A stretch of DNA of 5,196 nt, taken from Candidatus Rokuibacteriota bacterium (lineage in GTDB: Bacteria > JAUVQV01). A program made the position numbers and the translations under genes. Of this stretch, positions 1-5,196 are shown piece by piece (positions within the stretch are counted from its first letter, which is position 1; every line of letters starts with the position of its first letter). The notes below the pieces were generated by a model. The model saw only the letters and a list, made by a program, of their open reading frames with translations. It had not been told where the DNA came from and ran no database searches. The stretch lies in the NCBI GenBank assembly GCA_030597995.1, contig JAUVQV010000099.1, positions 1-5,196 of the forward strand, given 5' to 3'.

Positions 1-140
1 CCCCGGAGGCGGGTCTGGACGGCCTGGTTGCGGAGGTGCCGCTTTCGGCTCTGTCGTATCCTTTTGAGGGTCGATTTTGTGTGCGCCATATCTCTTCTCC
101 TGAACCACCAAACAAAGTAAAAACAGAAGCAATCAAATAG
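1..140 (+). CDS. 3' end of an unidentified protein-coding gene (partial)
   Basis: The frame read from base 3 is open for 45 codons and ends with TAG at 138-140. Its first part uses codons rich in G/C at the third position, like the genes downstream, and the stop sits only 11 bases before the murJ ATG, as expected for an upstream operon member. The visible residues include a short run GLVAEVPLSALSYPFEG and a lysine-containing end KVKTEAIK. I do not recognise a family from this tail. The last codons are more A/T-rich, as often seen at the end of a gene. The frame starting at base 1 is also open to a TAA at 118-120 but is arginine- and cysteine-rich, typical of a shadow frame. The start lies outside the window. 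Coding status is likely but not certain, and the function is unknown. Confidence 0.5.
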   Translation, partial: PEAGLDGLVAEVPLSALSYPFEGRFCVRHISSPEPPNKVKTEAIK

Positions 141-151
141 CATATCACGCG

Positions 152-1759
152 ATGGCTGTCAAGGAGAAAACCCGGGAGGCGGGAAGGAATCACGAAGGAG
201 AACGCCGGGAAGTGGCCCGGGCGGCGGGAGCGGTGAGCTTCGGGACTCTTCTCAGCCGGGTCATGGGTATGGTGCGCGACGTGGTCATCGCGCATGTGTT
301 CGGCGCCGGAATGATGACCGACGCCTTTTTCGTGGCCTTCCGGGTCCCCAATCTCATACGTCGTCTGCTCGGTGAGGGGCCGATGAGTTCGGCTTTCATC
401 CCGGTCTTCGCCGAGTACCGGGAGGAAAAGTCGGAATCGGCCTCCTGGAAGCTGGCTGCGGACCTGACCGGCCTGATGGGGGCCCTGTCGCTGGTTCTGG
501 CCATTGCGGGTATTTTTGCCGCACCGCTCATTATTCGCGCCCTGGCGCCCGGCTTCGGACTGGGCACTCCCAAGGGCCACCTGACGGTGGATCTGACCCG
601 CCTGATGTTTCCCTATCTCTTTCTGGTGGTGCTCTATGCCCTGGCGATGGCCATCCTCAATTCCCACCGCCGTTTCTTTGTCCCGGCAATGGCCCCGGCC
701 CTTTTAAATCTGGGCATGATCGCCGGGGCGGTGGTCCTGTCACCGTATTTCGAGCGGCCGGTGGTCGGCATGGCCTGGGGGGTGTTGCTGGGGGGATCCC
801 TCCAGCTGGCGGCCCAATTTCTCCCTCTGCGGCAGGTCGGATATTCGTGGCGCCCGGGATTCGATTACCGGGACGAGGGAGTGCGGCGGGTGGCGCGGCT
901 GATGCTTCCCACCATAGCCGGCCTGGCGGTCAACGACGTCAACCAGGTCGTGGACACCATACTGGCGACCCTGCTTCCGGAGGGGAGCGTCTCCTGGCTT
1001 TTCTATGCCAGCCGCCTGACGCAGTTTCCCCTGGGCCTGGTGGGCATGGCGGTGGGGACGGCGATTCTGCCCACTCTCTCCTCGCAGGCGGCGCGGCAGG
1101 ATATGGGAGCCTTGAAAGACTCGGTTTCGTTCGGATTGCGGGTGGTGTTTTTTTTGACTCTGCCGGCGACCGTGGGTCTCGCGGTCTTGAGCCTGCCGAT
1201 CACCTCTCTTCTTTTTCAACGCGGCCAGTTTGCGGGGTTCGACACCGCGGCCACCGCTCAGGCTATCGTCTTTTATGCGCTCGGCATGTGGGCCGCCGCC
1301 GGCATCCGGATCCTCGTTCCGGCCTTTTACAGCATCAAGGACACCCGAACCCCGTTTTATACCGCCGCCACCGCGGTGGTGATGAATATTTTATTGAATC
1401 TCTACCTGATGACCGTGCTGTCGCACAGCGGTCTGGCCCTGGCCACGTCTCTCTCCGGGGCCTTCCAGTTCATTCTTCTGGCGCACCTCCTGACCCGCCG
1501 CCTCGGGCCGCTCGGCTGGCAGCGGATCATCCGCGGGGTGGTGAAAATGTCACTGGCGGCCGCGGTGATGGGAGCGGCCTGCCGCGCTACCATGGCAGTC
1601 CTTCCTCCCGTATCGGATTCCGGCCTGGCCGTCCGTCTGGGTGTCGTTGCCGGGGTAGTGATTATCGGAGGGGGCTGCTACCTCTTCCTGACTCGGCTCC
1701 TGTGTTCGGAAGAGTACTTCTTTCTTCGTGAAGTGCTGAAAAAGAAGGGTAAGAGATGA
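152..1759 (+). CDS. murJ: MurJ (MviN), lipid II flippase
   Basis: This is a polytopic inner-membrane protein of the MOP exporter superfamily. It flips lipid-linked peptidoglycan precursor (lipid II) from the cytoplasmic to the periplasmic face. The 535-residue product is hydrophobic throughout and fits the family's 14-helix plan; E. coli MurJ is 511 residues. The N-terminal signature is clear: SRVMGMVRD at about 35-43, FGAGMMTDAFFVAF at 50-63 and PNLIRRLLGEG at 66-76. Charged residues known to matter in E. coli MurJ are kept with a constant offset of 18: R36, R42, D57, R70 and R288 (E. coli R18, R24, D39, R52, R270). The ATG at 152 has no obvious Shine-Dalgarno and adds about 20 charged residues compared with E. 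coli. An in-frame GTG at 212 has GAAGGAG 11 bases upstream and may be the true start. The stop TGA overlaps the ogt ATG by four bases. The family assignment is very secure; the exact start is not. Confidence 0.97.
   Translation: MAVKEKTREAGRNHEGERREVARAAGAVSFGTLLSRVMGMVRDVVIAHVFGAGMMTDAFFVAFRVPNLIRRLLGEGPMSSAFIPVFAEYREEKSESASWKLAADLTGLMGALSLVLAIAGIFAAPLIIRALAPGFGLGTPKGHLTVDLTRLMFPYLFLVVLYALAMAILNSHRRFFVPAMAPALLNLGMIAGAVVLSPYFERPVVGMAWGVLLGGSLQLAAQFLPLRQVGYSWRPGFDYRDEGVRRVARLMLPTIAGLAVNDVNQVVDTILATLLPEGSVSWLFYASRLTQFPLGLVGMAVGTAILPTLSSQAARQDMGALKDSVSFGLRVVFFLTLPATVGLAVLSLPITSLLFQRGQFAGFDTAATAQAIVFYALGMWAAAGIRILVPAFYSIKDTRTPFYTAATAVVMNILLNLYLMTVLSHSGLALATSLSGAFQFILLAHLLTRRLGPLGWQRIIRGVVKMSLAAAVMGAACRATMAVLPPVSDSGLAVRLGVVAGVVIIGGGCYLFLTRLLCSEEYFFLREVLKKKGKR
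194..200 (+). promoter_or_regulatory. Candidate ribosome binding site for an alternative murJ start
   Basis: GAAGGAG lies 11 bases before an in-frame GTG at 212-214 (murJ codon 21). Starting there would place the N-terminus close to that of E. coli MurJ. The annotated ATG at 152 is preceded by the A/T-rich CAAATAGCATATCACGCG, with no purine-rich ribosome binding site. The spacing of 11 is longer than ideal, and the motif also encodes residues 15-17 of the longer form, so it may be chance. Confidence 0.35.
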
Positions 1760-2322
1760 GCGCGAAGCATGTCGTACTGTACCGCGATCTTTTCCCCACC
1801 GCCTGGGGTTGGGTGGGGACGGTCTATAGCGGCCGGGGACTCAGGGGGGTGATTCTCCCCCTCCCGAACCGGCGGGCGGCGAAGCTCGCCCTCGAGAGAA
1901 CCTTTCGCGGCGTGGACCGGAGCCGCCCCTGGCCCCACCTGCGAAGCCAATTGAGAATGTACTTTGCGGGGAAAAGACCGGACCTCGATCTCCCGCTCGA
2001 TCTGTCACCGCCGGGGGACTTTACCGGGAGGGCGTGGAAAGCGGCCCAAGGCATACCGTACGGCCGGAGACTGACCTACCGGGAGCTGGCGCAAAGGGCA
2101 GGGTGCCCGGGCGGGGCCCGGGCGGCGGGCCGGGCCATGGCGAAAAATCCGGTTCCGGTGATTGTTCCCTGTCACCGGGTGGTAGGGGCGAGGAATATCG
2201 GCGGGTTTTCCAGCGGGATCGCAGTCAAGACCAGGCTGCTGAGCCTGGAGGGTGGAGGTGAATCAGGCTGCCCGGCGTCCCGGATTCCCGGGAAAAAGAG
2301 CAGGCTGAGGACGAAAAGATGA
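1756..2322 (+). CDS. ogt: Methylated-DNA--protein-cysteine methyltransferase (Ogt/MGMT type)
   Basis: This is a cytoplasmic suicide repair protein: it moves the alkyl group from O6-alkylguanine in DNA onto its own cysteine. The 188-residue product has a weakly conserved N-terminal domain (about 1-85) and the DNA-binding/active-site domain (about 88-166). The active site VPCHRV has the acceptor at C139. Counted against human MGMT, the arginine finger is R122 (human R128), N131 matches N137, Y108 matches Y114, K158 matches K165 and E165 matches E172. The loop after the active site is one residue shorter than in the human enzyme, with F151 in place of Y158 and S153 in place of G160. No Ada-type regulatory domain is present. 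A basic tail of about 20 residues (ending KKSRLRTKR) follows the domain. The ATG overlaps the murJ stop (ATGA at 1756-1759), with GAAGGG six bases upstream, and the stop overlaps the dtd start in the same way. This implies translational coupling. Confidence 0.95.
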   Translation: MSAKHVVLYRDLFPTAWGWVGTVYSGRGLRGVILPLPNRRAAKLALERTFRGVDRSRPWPHLRSQLRMYFAGKRPDLDLPLDLSPPGDFTGRAWKAAQGIPYGRRLTYRELAQRAGCPGGARAAGRAMAKNPVPVIVPCHRVVGARNIGGFSSGIAVKTRLLSLEGGGESGCPASRIPGKKSRLRTKR

Positions 2323-2765
2323 AGGCGGTTATCCAGAGGGTGCGGAAGGCGGCCGTCTCAGTGGAGGGGCTGGAAGTGTCCCGGATCGGCCACGGCCTGT
2401 TGATTTTTTTGGGAGTAGCCGCCGGGGACCGGTCGGAGGACATCACCTACCTGGCACGGAAAATCCCGCAGATGAGGGTCTTCGATGACGCCCGGGGGAA
2501 GATGAACCTGACGTTGAATGAGGTCGGCGGGGAGATCCTGGTGATCTCGCAATTCACTCTCCTGGCGGACTGCCGCCAGGGGAGAAGGCCCGGTTTTGCC
2601 GCGGCCGCTCCCCCGGAGGAAGGGGAGGGGTGGTACCGGGAGTTTATCAGCGAAATTTCCCGCTCTTCCGGGGCGGTGGTGCAGGCCGGTATGTTCGGAG
2701 CCAGAATGCTCGTTTCCCTCGAGAACGATGGGCCGGCCACCTTTGTGCTTGACAGCCGCGGGTGA
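2319..2765 (+). CDS. dtd: D-aminoacyl-tRNA deacylase (Dtd)
   Basis: Dtd hydrolyses the ester bond of D-aminoacyl-tRNAs (and of glycine mischarged on tRNA-Ala), recycling the tRNA and keeping D-amino acids out of proteins. It acts in the cytoplasm as a homodimer. The 148 residues match the usual length (E. coli 145) with the whole fold present: the start MKAVIQRV, GKMNL at 60-64, the active-site SQFTL at 77-81 with T80, RRPGF at 89-93, and the C-terminal Gly-cisPro motif NDGPATF at 136-142 (G138, P139). The usual NDGPVT reads NDGPAT here, a mild change. The ATG overlaps the ogt stop by four bases (ATGA at 2319-2322), with TGAGG at 2306-2310 eight bases upstream. The product is complete and looks active. 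Confidence 0.97.
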   Translation: MKAVIQRVRKAAVSVEGLEVSRIGHGLLIFLGVAAGDRSEDITYLARKIPQMRVFDDARGKMNLTLNEVGGEILVISQFTLLADCRQGRRPGFAAAAPPEEGEGWYREFISEISRSSGAVVQAGMFGARMLVSLENDGPATFVLDSRG

Positions 2766-2828
2766 GGACGAATACCCTGATATCTCTTCCCAAACAGGGA
2801 AAAACCCGGCACCGAAAGTGGTAAGGCA

Positions 2829-3446
2829 ATGATTATTGAAACTTTTGTCACCGGTCCCCTGGAGACGAACACCTACCTTGTCGGAGACGAGAAAGCGGGC
2901 GAGGCTCTGGTGATTGACCCGGCCGGGGAGGAGGAGAAGCTTCTGGCCTTTCTCTCGGAGCGGGGGATGCGCGTGGTGGCGATCCTAAATACTCACGGGC
3001 ACTTCGATCATATCAGCGGCAACCGGGTCCTCAAGGAGGCGACCGGAGCCCCCATTCTGATCCACGCCTCCGATTCCCCGATGCTCGAGATGGCAGCCTA
3101 TCAGGCCGATCTCTTTCTCATCCGGGCCGAGAACTCACCCCCCGCGGATGGATTTTTAGTGGAAGGAAATGTGGTAAAAGCCGGTGAGGTGGTTCTCAGG
3201 GTGGTTTCTACCCCGGGTCACAGTCCGGGGGGGATCTCGCTGCTGGGAGACGGCGTGGTTTTTTGCGGGGACCTGGTATTTCACGGCTCAGTAGGAAGGA
3301 CCGACCTGCCGGGAGGTTCAGAAAAAGTGTTGTTGGCTTCTATACAGCGGCATATCGCATCGCTGCCCGAGAATACCGTAATTTATCCGGGTCACGGTCC
3401 TGAGACAACGGTGGGGAGAGAGAAAGCAGAAAACCCATTTTTTTAG
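2829..3446 (+). CDS. Metallo-beta-lactamase-fold hydrolase, glyoxalase II-like
   Basis: This is a 205-residue cytoplasmic hydrolase of the metallo-beta-lactamase superfamily, closest in style to the small GloB-like group. The dinuclear metal site is complete: THGHFDH at 55-61 (H56, H58, D60, H61), H131 in TPGHSPGG, D148 in FCGDLVF and H189 in PGHGPET. The group's usual ending (GHGPETTVG...ENPFF) is intact. The start MIIETFV..GPLETNTYLV is typical for the family, so the ATG is credible although AAGG lies only two bases before it. The lactoylglutathione-binding C-terminal domain of classical glyoxalase II (about 250 residues) is absent, so the substrate could be another thioester or related compound; the family alone does not settle it. 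The gene lies 63 bases after dtd on the same strand and may share its transcript. A small TTCCC/GGGAA hairpin in the gap has no U-tract. Confidence 0.92.
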   Translation: MIIETFVTGPLETNTYLVGDEKAGEALVIDPAGEEEKLLAFLSERGMRVVAILNTHGHFDHISGNRVLKEATGAPILIHASDSPMLEMAAYQADLFLIRAENSPPADGFLVEGNVVKAGEVVLRVVSTPGHSPGGISLLGDGVVFCGDLVFHGSVGRTDLPGGSEKVLLASIQRHIASLPENTVIYPGHGPETTVGREKAENPFF

Positions 3447-3457
3447 CAATAAATGGG
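3434..3457 (-). terminator. Possible Rho-independent terminator of the minus-strand unit
   Basis: CCCATTT (3434-3440) and AAATGGG (3451-3457) form a perfect 7-bp inverted repeat, extendable by two A-T pairs past a mismatch. Read on the minus strand it lies about 45 bases after the stop of the cytidylate-kinase-like gene and is followed by TTTTCTGCTTT, a modest U-tract. The stem is A/T-rich and weak. The left arm and the loop lie in the last codons of the plus-strand hydrolase gene, whose TAG is in the loop. On the plus strand no U-tract follows, so it is less convincing in that direction. A second overlapping pairing, ATGGGA (3453-3458) with TCCCAT (3475-3480), competes for the same segment. 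Confidence 0.4.
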
Positions 3458-3501
3458 ATAGAAAACAAAATATTTCCCATATAAATGACAAGAAGTGGGT
3501 A

Positions 3502-4140
3502 TTAGCAGCTTTTTTCCGGTGCTTCTCCCGATCCCTTCCGTGTGATCAGGGAGGCAGCCAGGTCCACTGCTTCCGGGCAGGAGATACGGCTGAGGTTGAT
3601 TACCAGGTGGTAGTTCAGAGGATCCTCCCAGTCCTGATCGAAGTGTTGCCTGATGAACTTCCTTCTCACCTCGCTGTAATGTCCGATTTTTTTTAGGAGC
3701 TCCTTATCGCGGCATTCCCGGAAGCGGCCTTTTTCAACGAGCGCCCGGCAGAGATCTTCGGGCTGAGCGATGAGCCGGAGATGGAAGGCCTCGGGATGGT
3801 CCTTGAGGATGCACTGCCCCCCGCGCCCCACGATTACCACCCGGTCCCGGTCCGCCAATTCCAGGATGACGGAACGGACGGCATCGATATATGACGGGGA
3901 ATCCAGGTAGTCTTTTTTTGTTCCAGGGTATTTTTTCGTGAGGAGCTCGAGGAGTGCCTTGGAGGTGCCATACTTCATTCCCTCATATAGATCGACGGTT
4001 TCCTCAGTGGCCCCCAGCTTGTTCGAGATCAGGGTCAGAAGCTCTTTGTCGAAATATTCATAACCCAGAGCCCCGGCCAGGGTCTGTCCGAATTGGCGAC
4101 CCCCGATCCCGAAGAGGCGAGAGATTGTGATAACTGCCAT
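3502..4140 (-). CDS. Cytidylate kinase-like family protein, function unknown
   Basis: The 212-residue product resembles the cytidylate-kinase-like P-loop family (Cytidylate_kin2 type) found in many anaerobic bacteria. The start ITISRLFGIGGRQFG (about 4-18) is the family's nucleotide-binding loop. It has arginine (R15) where a classical Walker A has lysine, which is usual for this family. VIVGRGGQCIL at 102-112 is the second conserved block, and the region YSEVRRKFIRQHF..DW..PLNYHLVINLS (about 155-184) matches the C-terminal part. True CMP kinase (cmk) has a proper GxGK loop, so this is probably not Cmk. Phosphate transfer is not shown and the substrate is unknown. The gene lies 73 bases downstream of the PcnB-like gene on the same strand. 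The ATG is preceded by ACATTTAATC with no clear ribosome binding site, but the family N-terminus supports this start. A run of eight A on the coding strand (3687-3694) encodes K150-K151. Confidence 0.88.
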   Translation of the reverse strand: MAVITISRLFGIGGRQFGQTLAGALGYEYFDKELLTLISNKLGATEETVDLYEGMKYGTSKALLELLTKKYPGTKKDYLDSPSYIDAVRSVILELADRDRVVIVGRGGQCILKDHPEAFHLRLIAQPEDLCRALVEKGRFRECRDKELLKKIGHYSEVRRKFIRQHFDQDWEDPLNYHLVINLSRISCPEAVDLAASLITRKGSGEAPEKSC

Positions 4141-4213
4141 GATTAAATGTGTTAGAGACGCATCATGAATTTTCGGGCTACATTAATATTTTCACTGTCG
4201 GGCACAGCCGGGT

Positions 4214-5196
4214 TCAGAGGTCCTTGTGCGCGGAGGTAGGATGCTCAGTCGGCCCTTCGGACGCAAGGGATTCGGGCGAGGGTTTTCGCGCCGGTGAAGC
4301 CTGGCCTCGTGGTGATCTGCGGCGCCGGCGTCGTTTGTCCGTCACCGGTGCGGGCGTCTGCTGGAGCCTTCGCCAGCGCCGGGCGATCGCCCGGTTTGGT
4401 CCCGAGGGGGGCTGGGTGATCTCGAAGAGTGTGAGGGCCTCGGCGAAATAGGCTTTTTGGAGCAGCTGGCTCGGACGGACCCGTTTTTTCCCGATGCCGG
4501 CCAGGCGGTGCTGGGCTGCCAGAAATTGCCTCGCCCGCTCCAGCTGAAGCTTGGGGAATTTCAACAACCGCGCCAGGTCGGACTCCAGAAGCCTGCCGGC
4601 CGTCAGGTTATGGTCGGCCTCACCGGATTTCTCCCGCAGTACGGACGAAAAAGACGAGAAATAGAGGACGGAGACGAGGAGTGCGGGTGAAAACCCTTCC
4701 CTGGGCTTCGCTTTGCGGTCCAGTGTCTCGAGGTTCTTCAGGATCTGCCCCTGCAGCTCCGCCCGAGTGAAATCCGCAGCCAGGCGGGGGAGGAGGATTT
4801 CGAGCATTCCGAGCTCCTGGAGGAGCTTGAATGAACGTGAGGCCGCTCCCTCGCGGAGAAGGCGCAGCAGCTCGTCGAGGATTCGGGGAACCGCTCCCTT
4901 CCAGATCTCTTTTCGGTGGCGCTCGATAGCCTTCCGCACAGTTGGATCAATGGTGAACTCCAAGCGGGAAGCGAACCGAACCGCCCTTAGAATCCGGATG
5001 GGATCCTCGAGAAAGCGGATGTTGGGGTCGCCGATGGTCTCGATGACCCGGGCTTCGAGGTCCTTCAGGCCGCCGACGTAGTCGATAACGGAAAAATCGG
5101 AAATGTTGTAAAAAAGACCGTTGATGGTGAAGTCCCTGCGGCGGGCGTCCTCCTCGGCGGTACCGAAGGTGTTGTCGCTCTTTATCAAAAGATCCC
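4214..5196 (-). CDS. pcnB: Poly(A) polymerase PcnB-like (partial, 5' end beyond the window)
   Basis: This is a class II nucleotidyltransferase that adds A residues to RNA 3' ends, marking transcripts for decay. The visible part covers 326 codons to the TGA at 4214-4216. The frame is still open at the right edge, so the TTG at 5186-5188 is not the start. Near the edge is DNTFGTAEEDARRRDFTIN, the conserved block after the catalytic head, then DYVGGLKDL, then GDPNIRFLEDPIRILRAVRF, shared by poly(A) polymerases and CCA-adding enzymes. The segment KGAVPRILDELLRLLREG..SRSFKLLQELGML is PcnB-like, as are the late RWRRLQQ and the arginine-rich tail (six arginines at 4316-4333), a hallmark of bacterial PcnB. 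The catalytic GSxxxDxD motif should lie upstream, outside the window. A CCA tRNA nucleotidyltransferase is the main alternative, but the basic tail and lack of an HD domain favour PcnB. It is the first visible gene of the minus-strand unit. Confidence 0.9.
   Translation of the reverse strand, partial: DLLIKSDNTFGTAEEDARRRDFTINGLFYNISDFSVIDYVGGLKDLEARVIETIGDPNIRFLEDPIRILRAVRFASRLEFTIDPTVRKAIERHRKEIWKGAVPRILDELLRLLREGAASRSFKLLQELGMLEILLPRLAADFTRAELQGQILKNLETLDRKAKPREGFSPALLVSVLYFSSFSSVLREKSGEADHNLTAGRLLESDLARLLKFPKLQLERARQFLAAQHRLAGIGKKRVRPSQLLQKAYFAEALTLFEITQPPSGPNRAIARRWRRLQQTPAPVTDKRRRRRRSPRGQASPARKPSPESLASEGPTEHPTSAHKDL

Noticed and set aside
64..92. Promoter-like TTGAGG and CATATC 17 bases apart upstream of murJ
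   Set aside because: The -35 matches 4 of 6 and the -10 only 3 of 6, and both lie inside the likely upstream coding frame.
1148..1155. T8 run in murJ as a frameshift site
   Set aside because: It is read as TTT TTT TTG after a GTG codon, so the heptamer phase for -1 slippage is wrong, and the murJ frame is intact on both sides.
847..1731. Long plus-strand open frame inside murJ
   Set aside because: It lies in another frame of murJ, is rich in Gly, Arg, Pro and His with no recognisable fold, and is a GC-rich shadow of a well-conserved gene.
2787..2801. TTCCC/GGGAA hairpin between dtd and the hydrolase gene
   Set aside because: Only 5 bp with a 5-base loop, followed by AAACCCGG rather than a U-tract, so it is not a credible terminator.
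4141..4213. Search for a promoter or ribosome binding site before the cytidylate-kinase-like gene
   Set aside because: On the minus strand a TATTAA-like -10 can be picked out, but no -35 hexamer sits at proper spacing and no Shine-Dalgarno precedes the ATG.
4149..4451. Plus-strand open frame antisense to the pcnB 3' end, starting at GTG
   Set aside because: It has no ribosome binding site and no recognisable domain, and most of it is the complement of the arginine-rich PcnB tail.

Overview
The window is a GC-rich stretch of bacterial chromosome with dense, conserved housekeeping genes. The organism is Gram-negative-like: it carries a PcnB-type poly(A) polymerase next to MurJ, Dtd and Ogt. 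The combination of a GloB-like metallo-hydrolase, a cytidylate-kinase-like protein and PcnB recalls Desulfobacterota (former Deltaproteobacteria) or a related uncultured lineage. That placement is inference from protein style and gene company, with no search behind it.

Left half, plus strand: the 3' end of an unidentified gene (stop at 138-140) is followed after 11 bases by murJ (lipid II flippase), ogt (O6-alkylguanine DNA repair) and dtd (D-aminoacyl-tRNA deacylase). Both murJ/ogt and ogt/dtd overlap by four bases (ATGA), so the three look translationally coupled. After 63 bases comes a metallo-beta-lactamase-fold hydrolase of the glyoxalase II type. Right half, minus strand: a PcnB-like poly(A) polymerase enters from beyond the right edge, where its N-terminal catalytic part is missing. 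A cytidylate-kinase-like protein of unknown role follows 73 bases downstream of it. The two groups converge on a 55-bp AT-rich spacer at 3447-3501 that holds overlapping inverted repeats, one of them terminator-like for the minus-strand unit.

The left cluster joins envelope assembly, DNA repair and translation quality control. One possible theme is D-amino acids: MurJ handles a precursor that contains them, and Dtd clears them from tRNA. The right pair joins RNA 3'-end addition with a putative nucleotide-binding kinase fold. No rRNA, tRNA, CRISPR array, insertion sequence or phage gene is visible, and no stretch over 300 bases lacks a gene. I found no convincing undescribed system. The best second looks are the CK-like/PcnB pair, the coupled murJ-ogt-dtd unit, the convergent spacer and a possible slippery site in the CK-like gene.
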